Shown here piece after piece: positions 56,766-64,000 of a stretch of DNA of 64,000 nt (positions are counted from its first letter, which is position 1; the number at the start of each line of letters is the position of its first letter). The notes under the pieces were generated by a model. The model ran no database searches. It had not been told where the DNA came from and saw only the letters and a program-made list of their open reading frames with translations. The stretch is from Methylotetracoccus oryzae (GTDB taxonomy: Bacteria; Pseudomonadota; Gammaproteobacteria; Methylococcales; Methylococcaceae), in contig NZ_SRSH01000009.1 in the NCBI RefSeq assembly GCF_006175985.1, positions 122,719 to 186,718 on the forward strand. The letters run 5' to 3'. The translations under genes were made by a program, and so were the position numbers.

Positions 56766-57115
56766 ACGTTATGACGCGCGCCCTTGGGTGCTTGGCGTTG
56801 GCATTTGCTTTGGAGGCCTGCACTGGCGAACCGGTAAAGATCGACAGCATTTCGGACGTGAGCCAGGTCGACTTGACCAAGGGTCGGAAAATCAGTGCCG
56901 AGGCGGGTGGCTTTCAATTCTATTGGGTGTTCCCCATTAACGTGAATTCACGTCTCAAGCGCGCATACCAGGAGTTGCTCGAGAAAGCGGGCTACGACGC
57001 GATCGCCGATGTGAAAGTGACTGAGAAGTGGGCCTACGGCTACGTAGGCACCACCTACTGGACCATCATGGAAGCGACGGCCTATCCCCGGAAGCGGCCG
57101 CTGGCTGCTCGTTGA
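56762..57115 (+). CDS. Small lipoprotein, TRL-like, second of a pair
   Basis: 117 residues. Lipobox L-E-A-C near residue 20. The region F-Y-W-V-F-P-I-N-V-N-S-R-L-K-R-A-Y-Q-E-L-L, then A-D-V-K-V-T-E-K-W-A-Y-G-Y, aligns with the first lipoprotein and is closer to the TRL-like consensus. ATGA overlap with the preceding gene implies coupled translation and perhaps a shared complex at a membrane. Function unknown. Confidence 0.68.
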   Translation: MNVMTRALGCLALAFALEACTGEPVKIDSISDVSQVDLTKGRKISAEAGGFQFYWVFPINVNSRLKRAYQELLEKAGYDAIADVKVTEKWAYGYVGTTYWTIMEATAYPRKRPLAAR

Positions 57116-57214
57116 TCGCAGCGTATTCTCTCGTCCAACTGTGCGCCGAGCGGATGCCGTCAGCGATCTCGGCAGGTAGGCTTGGCGCAAGCGGCGGTGG
57201 GCAGCGCCGCAGGC

Positions 57215-57574
57215 TCAGAACATCACGCTCTTGTCGCGCTCCAGCACCGCCGCGATGTAGTCCGGCATGCCCTTGATGGTCGAACCGGCCACGAGGTCCC
57301 CCTCGCCGACCTGCCGGGCCACGGCGCAGGCGCCGCAGACCCAGATCGGGATGCCGGCGGCCTGTACCGCGGCCAGCAGGTCCTTCAACGGCGTCAGGTT
57401 CACGCCGATGACATGATCGGCCACGCCCTTGCGGCCCAGCACGACGGCTTCGTTCCACAGCCACAGCACGACGTCGTGCCCCTGTTCCTTGGCCGCTTTG
57501 GCGGCGATGAACGGTAGCGTGGCCATCGTCGGGTCGTCGGTGCCGTGGCTACCGGAAATGATGAAAGTCTTCAT
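57215..57574 (-). CDS. DsrE/DsrF-like protein
   Basis: 119 residues. Starts M-K-T-F-I-I-S-G-S-H-G-T-D-D-P-T-M-A-T-L and has the pattern D-V-V-L-W-L-W-N-E-A-V and I-W-V-C-G-A-C-A, the conserved Cys pair of DsrE-like proteins. These are small cytoplasmic proteins with a Rossmann-like fold, some acting as sulfur carriers. The start at 57574 follows a GGAGGC site. It may be co-transcribed with the two genes upstream on the minus strand. Confidence 0.82.
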   Translation of the reverse strand: MKTFIISGSHGTDDPTMATLPFIAAKAAKEQGHDVVLWLWNEAVVLGRKGVADHVIGVNLTPLKDLLAAVQAAGIPIWVCGACAVARQVGEGDLVAGSTIKGMPDYIAAVLERDKSVMF

Positions 57575-57665
57575 GGTGCCTCCGTGTTTTTGACGTATCA
57601 GGGATTGATGATACTCCACCGCGCCGTGTCGTCCACCCGAAAACGGAGGTCGGTCTGCGCGGCAG

Positions 57666-58325
57666 TCAGGTGGCGGCGCGCAGCGCGGGGTTCTCCAGGA
57701 ACTGGACCCCAGGCACGTCCTCATGTGCTGCTCGTACCAGCGCCAGGGCAACCTTGGCGGCGTAAACCGGCTTCCATCGTTCCGGCAGCAGCCATGCCAG
57801 CCGCTTGCCGAGTTCTTCGCCGAAGCGCATCGAGCTGCGCTGCCCGATCAGCAGGGATGGCCGAGCGATCGTGACCGAGGGATAACCGAGTCGAACGACG
57901 GCTTCTTCCAGCTCGCCCTTGACCCGGTTGTAGAAGAACCGCGACCCGGCATCGGCCCCGGCGGCGCTGACCAGCAACAGGTGCCGGGCGCCCGCGGCCC
58001 GCGCCGCTTCGGCCACGCGCAGCGTGTAGTCGAAATCGACTCGCCTGAAGGACTCGCGCGAGCCGGCGTCGCGCAGGGTCGTGCCCAGTGCGCAGAAGAC
58101 GAGATCCACGCGGAAGGCTGCGCTGCTCGCGTCGAGATGTTCGTAATCGACGACGCAGTCGTGAACCCGCGGCACTGTCGCGGCATCCGGACGGCTGCGG
58201 CGCACCAGCGCCCGCACCTCCGCGACGGATTCGTCGGCGGCCAGCAATCTGACGCATTCGCGCCCGACGACCCCGGTCGCGCCGGCGACGAGTACGGTGG
58301 TGTGTTGGTGGGCAGTTGACGGCAT
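57666..58325 (-). CDS. NAD(P)-binding oxidoreductase (atypical SDR)
   Basis: 219 residues. Rossmann loop V-A-G-A-T-G-V-V-G-R near residues 13-22, then F-C-A-L-G-T-T-L-R-D-A-G, V-D-F-D-Y-T, L-L-V-S-A-A-G-A-D, the Tyr/Lys-like F-Y-N-R-V-K-G-E-L-E and the end region R-P-S-L-L-I-G. This set is typical of the HTATIP2/TIP30-like branch of atypical SDRs. The first part of a longer open frame upstream of 58325 has no family similarity. Catalytic substrate unknown. Confidence 0.85.
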   Translation of the reverse strand: MPSTAHQHTTVLVAGATGVVGRECVRLLAADESVAEVRALVRRSRPDAATVPRVHDCVVDYEHLDASSAAFRVDLVFCALGTTLRDAGSRESFRRVDFDYTLRVAEAARAAGARHLLLVSAAGADAGSRFFYNRVKGELEEAVVRLGYPSVTIARPSLLIGQRSSMRFGEELGKRLAWLLPERWKPVYAAKVALALVRAAHEDVPGVQFLENPALRAAT

Positions 58326-58393
58326 GGTTTGTGATCGCGTGCAGGGGATTGAGGTCGTTGGTGGAGGCGAAGCAGTTGGGCCCGAATCCGGTA

Positions 58394-58729
58394 TCAGGCG
58401 AGGGGCGGCGGCGCGGAATAGCGCGCGTCGCCGAAGCCGAGCAGCGGAAAAAACACGAACGGCAACAGCAGCAGGCCCAGCAGGTAAGGCCACTCCTTCC
58501 CGAAGCGCTGGGCGAGCTTCAGATAAAGAAAGCCCGTCGCGAAGACGTTTACCACCGGTGTCAGCGACAACACCAGCAGCCACCAGGGTTGTCCGGTGAT
58601 CTGCGTCAGTACGTAGATGTTGTAGATCGGGATGATGGCTTCCCAGCCTTCGCGGCCGGCTTTCTCGAAAACCTGCCAGGCGCCGGCGAGGGTGATGATG
58701 ATCAGCAGAATGCCTATGGAATCCGACAT
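58394..58729 (-). CDS. DUF5684 small membrane protein
   Basis: 111 residues with three or four membrane helices. The motif F-x-K-A-G-R-E-G-W-E-A-I-I-P-I-Y-N-x-Y-V-L is the DUF5684 signature, shared with signal-peptidase-associated proteins. W-W-L-L-L-x-P-V-V-N-x-x-x-type sequence follows, with F-G-K and P-L-L-G-F-G-D-A-R-Y near the end. No enzymatic residues are evident. Probably in one operon with the oxidoreductase and DsrE-like genes downstream. Confidence 0.8.
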   Translation of the reverse strand: MSDSIGILLIIITLAGAWQVFEKAGREGWEAIIPIYNIYVLTQITGQPWWLLVLSLTPVVNVFATGFLYLKLAQRFGKEWPYLLGLLLLPFVFFPLLGFGDARYSAPPPLA

Positions 58730-59030
58730 GGCGGGAATTCAGTGAACCGGTTGCGGGACGATACGGTCACGATACCCGACGGACACGGCTGAACTCAAGG
58801 CAAAGGCCGGCTGGCCGACGCCGCCTGGAACCCTCGGTCGCCACGCCGATCCGGTGCCGGAACGACCTGGCGCCGTCCAAGTCCTGCGACAGCAGCGTTG
58901 CCGACTTGGGGGCTGGCAGACGCAGCGAAATGGCGCCGTGCTGTTTCCTTTGGGAATGGACCCGTTATCATCGTTCCTGCCGAATGCACGTCCGCATGAC
59001 GAATCCGCAACCCGGTACTGGAGGTGAACG
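58730..59030. other. Divergent intergenic region
   Basis: 301 bases between divergent genes. The right end carries the strong GGAGGTGAACG ribosome site of the CYTH-like gene. No other element was recognised. Confidence 0.4.
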
Positions 59031-59780
59031 ATGAAAGAGACAGCTGCAACGGCAGGCCAGGTCGCGAGCATGGTCTCCGGCGTCGAGGCGATCGAGATCA
59101 AGGCCACTGTGGCCGAACACCAGATCGACGCGGCGCTGGCCCACTACCGCCTGACGGTCGACAACGACGAGGAGCGGTATATCTATTTCTTCGACACGCC
59201 GGGCCTGACTTTGTTGAAGGACGGGATCATTGCCCGCGCCCGGCGGATCGTCGGCGACGAACACGACAGTACGATCAAGTTCCGGCCGGTCGTGCCGGCC
59301 GAGATCCCGGCCAAGTGGTGCAAGCATCGGGGCTTCAAGATCGAGGCCGATGCCAGCGAGAAGGGCGTGGTCAAGTCGGCATCGTTCACGATGCCGGTCG
59401 AGAAGGGCCTGATCAAGAAGGTGGCCACCGGCGACAAATCCATCGCCAAGCTGTTCAGCAAGGAACAGGAGCGCTTTCTGACGGATATGGCAGACCGCAA
59501 GATCGATTACGACTCGCTGAGCGTGTTGGGGCCGCTGAAGGCCCACCGGTGGCAATTCATGGATCCCGGCTGCCCTTGGGAGATCACCGCCGAATTGTGG
59601 AAGCGCGACGACGGTGACCGATTGATGGAACTGTCCATCAAGGCGTCGATCGTGCAGGCTGCCGCGGCGATCGGCGGTTTCAGGGCGTTCATTGCCGAGG
59701 TCGGTGCGCAGCAGGATGCCGACGAGCAGAGCAAGACGCGCTGGGCCCTGGACTACTACGCCAGCCGGCTCAAACCATGA
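59031..59780 (+). CDS. CYTH-like (triphosphate tunnel fold) protein
   Basis: 249 residues. The N-terminal half resembles a CYTH/TTM domain: V-E-A-I-E-I-K-A-T-V (in place of E-x-E-x-K), then R-Y-I-Y-F-F-D-T-P-G-L-T-L-L-K-D-G-I-I-A-R-A-R-R and S-T-I-K-F-R-P. Cationic and acidic tunnel residues seem partly kept, but the first motif departs from E-x-E-x-K, so triphosphatase activity is uncertain. The C-terminal part (W-x-F-x-D-P-G-C-P-W-E-I-T-A-E-L-W) has an unfamiliar pattern. GGAGGT 5 bases before ATG gives a strong start. It lies 89 bases before the von Willebrand gene and may belong to the same unit. Confidence 0.65.
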   Translation: MKETAATAGQVASMVSGVEAIEIKATVAEHQIDAALAHYRLTVDNDEERYIYFFDTPGLTLLKDGIIARARRIVGDEHDSTIKFRPVVPAEIPAKWCKHRGFKIEADASEKGVVKSASFTMPVEKGLIKKVATGDKSIAKLFSKEQERFLTDMADRKIDYDSLSVLGPLKAHRWQFMDPGCPWEITAELWKRDDGDRLMELSIKASIVQAAAAIGGFRAFIAEVGAQQDADEQSKTRWALDYYASRLKP

Positions 59781-59869
59781 GACGGTGCCGGTGTCAGCGG
59801 CGCCCGGGCGGGGCCTGTCGCCAGCGGCCCGGCGCCCGGCTCCGCTGACCCCTGCCGGTTGCGAACGGA

Positions 59870-61759
59870 ATGGCCGATCGCCTCAGACTCGCGCGGACGG
59901 CGATCGGCGCCTATCCCCTGGTGGCTGGCGTGCCGCGGCCCGATGCGGGGACCTATCGCGAGATCAATGCCGTCCTGCGGCGCCATTTGCCGCCCACGGT
60001 CGTCAGCGTGCTGGCCGAACCGGTCGAGAACGCCGCGGCGGGCTATGTCGACTGGTTCACGAGCCTGGCAGGGCAACCGGTTCCGCTGCGGACACTGACC
60101 GGCTCGGCGCGAACGAAGGCCGTCAAACTGCTCGGCGACCGGTTGGAGGCAATTCGGTCGCTGGCGGCGCGTCCCGCGGTGATCCGGTCCGAGGCGCTGT
60201 CTCGGAAGCTCCGTCAGGCCACGACCTATCCGTCGGAGGAGGCGATCTATGTGGTCGACGGACAGCCGGTCGTCATATTCTGGGGGTATGGTGCGCTGCC
60301 GCCCGATGTGCCGACACCGTCCGAGGCGCCGCGCCCGGCACCGACACGGCTCTGGCTGATCGCGCTGTTGGTCAGCGCGGTGATGGCCGCATTGGCCGGG
60401 GCGGCCTGGTATTTCGGTTTGCTCGATCCGCTGTTCGATAGGACCGACTACGCCGCGCTCCTCGCGGAAGACCGTCGGCAGGGCGAACAGCTGCGCCGCG
60501 ATTTGCTGCAGCGTGAACGGCAGTTGGCCGAAGCCCTGCGCACCTGTGCGCTGCAGACCTCGCTCGAAGGTTTGCATAGCGAAGGAACCGTGCTGTCAAA
60601 GCAACTCGCCGAGTTGCGGGAGCAGGTCCGGAACCGAGTCGTTTTTTGCGCGGCCCAGGCCGAAACCATGCGATTGCAGACGGAAGCCCGCGAGCTGGCG
60701 GCAAGATTGCAGGAGTTGCGCGCGAACCTGGCCAAGCGGGCCGCGACGTGTCGCGATCAGGCCTTGGCCGAAACCCGTGCGGAGCACCGGCGCCTGCAGG
60801 CGAAACTCAAGAGCTTACGGGCGCGGCTGAAGGATCAGCGGGAAGCCTGCAACCGGCCGCCACCCCCACCGAAACCGGCTCCACTGAAGCCGCCGCCGAA
60901 GCCCGCCCCGGTCGCGCCGCCGCTGCCCGAGCCCAAACCTGAGCCTGCCCCGGCCAAGCCTTCGTCACCGGAGCCTGCGGCGCCTCCAACCCCGGCAGCG
61001 CCAGCCGCGCCCGTGCAGCCGCCCCCACCACCGCCGGAAGCCAAGCACGGCGCGTTGCCGCCCTGTCCGGGCGAACGTCCGCCCGAGGATGCGCCCGATG
61101 TGGCCATTGTGCTGGATGCCTCCGGCAGCATGCGGACACCGGCGGTACTCGACAGCGCCAGCGCGGCTGCGGTCACGGCGTTCGAGGCTTGCGTTGCCGT
61201 AATGGGGCCGCTGATGTGTGCTCCGTTCGCCGCGGCGTATGAGATGGTCATGCAAACCGCGCACGGGCCGACCCGGCTGCAGTCGGCGCAACAGTCGGTT
61301 ACCAGCGTCGTTCAGTCGCTGCCGGCGGATGTCGACGTGGCGCTCGCGGTGCTGGAGGACTGCCCGCGCGCCACCGACTACGGTTTGTTCGAGAACGCTC
61401 AACGCAGCCGCTTGTTGCAAACGGTCCACGGGCTGACGCCGCAACAAGGTACCCCCCTCGCCGACGGACTGCTGCAGGCGGCCCGCCGGGTCGATGGAGT
61501 CCGGGCGCCGGCCGTCATGGTGGTCGTCTCGGACGGCAAGGACAGTTGCGGCGGCAATTCGTGTGCGGCCGCGGCCTCGCTGAAGGCCGCCAAGCCTAAG
61601 TTGAAGATCAATGTGGTCGACATCGTCGGCGATGGCGCGGTGAACTGCATCGCGAACCTGACCGGGGGCAATGTCTTGACGCCTCGCTCCGGCATGCCCC
61701 TCGACCAACTGGTCAAGCGCGCCGCGAGTGACGCGCAGAAGCCGGCGCACTGCAAATGA
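59870..61759 (+). CDS. Membrane-anchored von Willebrand A protein with N-terminal D-W-F domain
   Basis: 629 residues. Residues 1-150 form a domain shared with the next gene and with the gene at the window end, marked by V-L-A-E-P-V, D-W-F-T-x-L-x-G-Q-P, D-R-L-E-A-I-R and A-I-Y-V-V-D-G-Q-P-V-V-I-F-W. A single membrane helix (about 161-183), a long Arg/Glu/Leu coiled coil (190-320) and a Pro/Ala/Lys-rich linker (325-395) follow. A vWA domain (from about 409) has the metal site D-x-S-G-S written D-A-S-G-S-M near 415, with the later T-P-L-A-D-G and V-V-V-S-D-G-K-D-S-C-G-G. The coiled coil and vWA probably lie on the side opposite the N-terminal domain. Its partner and function are unknown. Confidence 0.75.
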   Translation: MADRLRLARTAIGAYPLVAGVPRPDAGTYREINAVLRRHLPPTVVSVLAEPVENAAAGYVDWFTSLAGQPVPLRTLTGSARTKAVKLLGDRLEAIRSLAARPAVIRSEALSRKLRQATTYPSEEAIYVVDGQPVVIFWGYGALPPDVPTPSEAPRPAPTRLWLIALLVSAVMAALAGAAWYFGLLDPLFDRTDYAALLAEDRRQGEQLRRDLLQRERQLAEALRTCALQTSLEGLHSEGTVLSKQLAELREQVRNRVVFCAAQAETMRLQTEARELAARLQELRANLAKRAATCRDQALAETRAEHRRLQAKLKSLRARLKDQREACNRPPPPPKPAPLKPPPKPAPVAPPLPEPKPEPAPAKPSSPEPAAPPTPAAPAAPVQPPPPPPEAKHGALPPCPGERPPEDAPDVAIVLDASGSMRTPAVLDSASAAAVTAFEACVAVMGPLMCAPFAAAYEMVMQTAHGPTRLQSAQQSVTSVVQSLPADVDVALAVLEDCPRATDYGLFENAQRSRLLQTVHGLTPQQGTPLADGLLQAARRVDGVRAPAVMVVVSDGKDSCGGNSCAAAASLKAAKPKLKINVVDIVGDGAVNCIANLTGGNVLTPRSGMPLDQLVKRAASDAQKPAHCK

Positions 61760-61910
61760 GACCGCCCCACACGGATCGAACACGCCTTTGGGCAGCGGCG
61801 CCCTGGGGTGCCGTCGGCAGCGCGGCGATGGCCGGGCCCGGTACCTTGCGGCGCGTGCCTGTGGGATGCCGCGGTGGTCGGTCGGTGTTTCCTGATCGGG
61901 AGGGACAGCC

Positions 61911-62714
61911 ATGACGACGGCGCGCTGTCGGATCGCCCGCACGGCGGTCGATGCCTATGCTTTGCCGGCCGGAGTCGCGGCTCCGGACTCGGCCTGCTTC
62001 AAGCGGCTGCACGGGTTGATTCGCCGCTATCTGTCGCCCGCGGTCGCGAATGTGTTGGCCGAACCGGTTCCGTTCGCTGACGGCAGCCAGCTGGACTGGT
62101 TCACGCCGCTGGGCGGTCAGCCCGAGCGCTTGCTGGATCTCCCCGAGCCCGAGCAGCCACGGGTCCGCCGGGTGCTCGACACCCGGCTGGAAGCGATCCG
62201 GGAACTGGCGCGCCGTTTACCCGAACTCGACCCGGAATGCACCGACGCGCCGGCCTTGCTGCAGGCTACCGCATTCCCGGGCGACGACGCGATCTATGTC
62301 GTCGGCGGTCAGCCCGTCGTGATTTTCTGGGCTTATGGTGTGCTGCCGCGATTCGAACCTGACGCGGGCGCCGCTGTGTCTGCGCCCGGCCGTCGTGCCC
62401 GCTGGACGGTTGTTGCGGCGGCCGTGCTGTTGCTGCTCGGTGTCGCCGGGTGGGCAGCGTTCCATTTCTCGCTGCTGCGCTGGCCGCCGTGGGGGCCCGA
62501 TTATGTCGCGTTGCTCAAGGCCGAACGCGCGGAGGGCGAGCGCCTCCGACGCGAACTGATCGAGCGGCACAGTGCGCTAGCCACGAGTCTCGGGCACTGC
62601 GCGCTGCAGGATCAGGTCGCCACGTTGCAGCGGGAACGCGAGTTGCTGGTAGGGCGGCGGGACGAATTGGCCGCGCAGCTCGGGCGACTGATTCAGAGCT
62701 GTAAGACGCCGTAA
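61911..62714 (+). CDS. D-W-F-domain membrane protein, short paralogue
   Basis: 267 residues. The same architecture as the first 270 residues of the preceding protein, without linker or vWA: V-L-A-E-P-V, D-W-F-T-P-L-G-G-Q-P, T-R-L-E-A-I-R-E-L-A and D-A-I-Y-V-V-G-G-Q-P-V-V-I-F-W. A membrane helix (about 160-185) and a coiled-coil tail (D-Y-V-A-L-L-K-A-E-R-A-E-G-E-R-L-R-R) ending R-L-I-Q-S-C-K-T-P follow. GGGAGGG 6 bases upstream of the ATG is a strong start. It could pair with the vWA protein through the coiled coil. No known family assigned. Confidence 0.7.
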   Translation: MTTARCRIARTAVDAYALPAGVAAPDSACFKRLHGLIRRYLSPAVANVLAEPVPFADGSQLDWFTPLGGQPERLLDLPEPEQPRVRRVLDTRLEAIRELARRLPELDPECTDAPALLQATAFPGDDAIYVVGGQPVVIFWAYGVLPRFEPDAGAAVSAPGRRARWTVVAAAVLLLLGVAGWAAFHFSLLRWPPWGPDYVALLKAERAEGERLRRELIERHSALATSLGHCALQDQVATLQRERELLVGRRDELAAQLGRLIQSCKTP

Positions 62715-62783
62715 TCGAACCGGCGCCGGCAATTGCGCCGATTTGACCGGGGCTGGTCATTTCTGATCGGTTAGCGTATATAT

Positions 62784-62799
62784 TTTTGTGTTTACAAAA
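62784..62799. promoter_or_regulatory. Palindromic operator candidate before the antitoxin gene
   Basis: TTTTGT-GTTT-ACAAAA, a perfect 6-bp inverted repeat, overlaps the right side of an AT-rich TATATATT (-10-like, 62777-62784) and lies 15-30 bases before the antitoxin ATG. Antitoxins of this class autorepress at such palindromes. Confidence 0.6.
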
Positions 62800-62813
62800 T
62801 GGGAGCAGCACCT

Positions 62814-63050
62814 ATGGCAACTTCCACTGCGAAAGTCTTCACGAGCGGCAACAGTCAGGCGATTCGTCTACCCAAGGAATTTCGCCTGGATGCGAAAGAG
62901 GTCTTCATTAGTCGCTCCGGCGACAGTCTGATACTGACGCCGCGGATGCTGTCTTGGGAAGGGTTTACCGAAGGCCTAAGCGGCTTCAGCGATGACTTCG
63001 AGATCACCGAGGAACTGGCTGCCGACACGCCCCGGAAATCCCTGGAATGA
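62814..63050 (+). CDS. VapB-type antitoxin (SpoVT/AbrB fold)
   Basis: 78 residues. N-terminal swapped-hairpin DNA-binding domain: K-V-F-T-S-G-N-S-Q-A-I-R-L-P-K-E-F-R, then G-D-S-L-I-L-T-P. The acidic C-terminal tail (D-D-F-E-I-T-E-E-L) would wrap the toxin. ATG 62814 follows GGGAG by 9 bases; an in-frame ATG at 62799 overlaps that site. It ends in a 4-base overlap with the toxin gene. Confidence 0.92.
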   Translation: MATSTAKVFTSGNSQAIRLPKEFRLDAKEVFISRSGDSLILTPRMLSWEGFTEGLSGFSDDFEITEELAADTPRKSLE

Positions 63051-63454
63051 TCCATTACATGCTCGACACCAATGCGTGTATCGGCGTCATCAATGGGAGT
63101 CCGCCAACTCTTCGAAACCGTCTGTTAGGAATGCCGCCGGAAACGGTGACGATTTCGCAGATCGTCCGCTATGAACTCGAATTCGGGGTGTGTAATTCCC
63201 GGCAACAGCAGAGGAACCGAGCCAATCTGGCGCACTTCCTCAAGTATGTGCAGGTGCTGGATTGGAGCGACGAGCAATCCATCGAGGCAGCTGAGATTCG
63301 CTGCGCGCTGGCGCGGAAGGGTCAGCCGATTGGCCATTACGACATACTGATCGCCGCCCATGCTCGATCACTCGCTGCCGTTCTGGTGACTCACAACACC
63401 CACGAGTTCGGACGGGTGGAAGGATTGCAGTTGGAGGACTGGGAGTTGCCGTGA
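63047..63454 (+). CDS. VapC-type PIN-domain toxin
   Basis: 135 residues. PIN nuclease with the acidic set: Asp7 in Y-M-L-D-T-N, Glu in Y-E-L-E-F-G, Asp in G-H-Y-D-I-L-I-A-A-H-A, and the T-H-N-T-H-E-F ending. VapC toxins cut tRNA or rRNA to stop translation. ATGA overlap with the antitoxin gene gives coupled expression. The module sits between two genes of the D-W-F domain family. Confidence 0.93.
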   Translation: MIHYMLDTNACIGVINGSPPTLRNRLLGMPPETVTISQIVRYELEFGVCNSRQQQRNRANLAHFLKYVQVLDWSDEQSIEAAEIRCALARKGQPIGHYDILIAAHARSLAAVLVTHNTHEFGRVEGLQLEDWELP

Positions 63455-63693
63455 ACCCGCCGATACGAAGGCAGCTATCAGTGTGCTGTTTACGATCCAA
63501 TTGGTCGATCAGGCTTCGCAGCGAATCCTCTGCGCGCCCGGTCGTCTTCCCCCCTTAGAGTGAACGGCGCAGGGCTTGAAGCCTCCGAAGCCGGGCACCA
63601 ATACGACTTTGCTACAATCCGGACAGCGCCGTGACACGGAGGGCCGTGCACCCGGGCGCCATCGTAGCCGACGAGGGATTTCAGGAAGCGAAC

Positions 63694-64000
63694 ATGGCTG
63701 GCGCGCTGCTCAGATCCGGCAATGTCAAGCAGTACAAGCCGCTCGGTGCGACCGGCAACCCGGTCTACCGTGCCGCTTCGCAGCTCCGCGCCGCGATACG
63801 CCGGCAACTCGGGGCGGATTTCGCCGATTTCTTCGCGATTCCGCAGCAGGACGACAAGGGCGACACGATCGACTGGTATGCGCCGCGCGAAGGCAGCGTC
63901 GTGCCGTGGACGGCCGCGACGACCGCCGAACGCGAGGACGCGAAAGCCTGCCTGCTCGCGGCACAGCAGGAATTGAGCGCGAAGAGCCGCTTCCTGCAGG
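63694..64000 (+). CDS. D-W-(F/Y)-domain protein, 5' part only
   Basis: 102 codons are visible and the frame runs off the window. AGGAA lies 7 bases before ATG 63694. The N-terminus A-L-L-R-S-G-N-V-K-Q-Y-K-P-L-G-A-T-G-N is followed by A-I-R-R-Q-L, F-A-I-P-Q-Q-D-D-K-G-D-T-I-D-W-Y-A-P and V-V-P-W-T. Domain I of the two preceding paralogues aligns here (V-L-A-E-P-V ... D-W-F-T), so this is a third family member. By memory it resembles the start of SrfA-like proteins encoded with SrfB and SrfC; this needs a search. A weak TACAAT element lies at 63613-63618. Confidence 0.72.
   Translation, partial: MAGALLRSGNVKQYKPLGATGNPVYRAASQLRAAIRRQLGADFADFFAIPQQDDKGDTIDWYAPREGSVVPWTAATTAEREDAKACLLAAQQELSAKSRFLQ

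Noticed and set aside
60836..61050. Repetitive Pro/Ala/Lys codons in the vWA gene as a DNA repeat array
   Set aside because: The repetition is low-complexity protein linker, not a regular repeat unit with spacers.

Overview
The window is a high-GC chromosomal segment from a proteobacterium, most likely a gammaproteobacterium. The block aroQ-accB-accC-prmA, the pair djlA-yajQ, fxsA, cutA-dsbD, BPSS1780-type and DUF5684-type membrane proteins and SpoVT/AbrB-PIN toxin-antitoxin genes are all typical of that group. A haem d1 operon points to denitrification-type redox chemistry. A B12-dependent methylmalonyl-CoA mutase with a decarboxylase points to a succinyl-CoA to propionyl-CoA route. Species cannot be read from the sequence. 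No rRNA, tRNA, CRISPR array or intact transposase was seen.

Layout. 1-5.7 kb: most of a very large secreted alpha-2-macroglobulin-like protein with an intact thioester motif. 6.0-12.0 kb: a methyltransferase, a secreted PQQ-propeller protein, a Nudix hydrolase, a membrane protein and a small cytochrome c. The propeller and cytochrome genes each have a factor-independent terminator just upstream. 12.0-28.6 kb: housekeeping core, comprising uvrD, a DUF2892 protein, fxsA, cutA, dsbD (with a duplicated periplasmic redox domain), a TlpA thioredoxin, aroQ, accB, accC, prmA, rlmI, bioA, rsmE, yajQ, djlA, purC and argG. A 37-residue membrane-peptide gene follows. 29.4-36.0 kb: one tightly packed operon for haem d1, with a cytochrome c-d1 protein (NirN-like by its residues), a c-type cytochrome, then nirC, nirF, nirD, nirL, nirG, nirH and nirJ.

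36.0-43.9 kb is a loosely packed, visibly more AT-rich accessory stretch. It holds two paralogous secreted proteins (Ig-like domain plus glycosidase-like barrel), a parallel beta-helix surface protein on the other strand, and a broken partial copy of the decarboxylase gene whose intact copy lies 2.8 kb further on. 43.9-47.8 kb (minus strand): B12-binding mutase subunit, MeaB chaperone, mutase large subunit and ScpB-type decarboxylase. 48-58.7 kb: cytochrome P450, a small secreted protein, an EamA transporter with a strongly His-rich tail, an MFS permease, an MMPL-type RND exporter, two coupled lipoproteins, a DsrE-like protein, an NAD(P)-binding oxidoreductase and a DUF5684 protein.

59.0-64.0 kb is the least understood part. 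A CYTH-like protein is followed by a membrane-anchored von Willebrand A protein, a shorter paralogue and, after a VapBC-type module, a third gene cut by the window end. The last three share an N-terminal domain with a conserved D-W-(F/Y) core that I cannot assign to a well-described family. It may be the start of a larger Srf-like locus and is my best candidate for an undescribed system.
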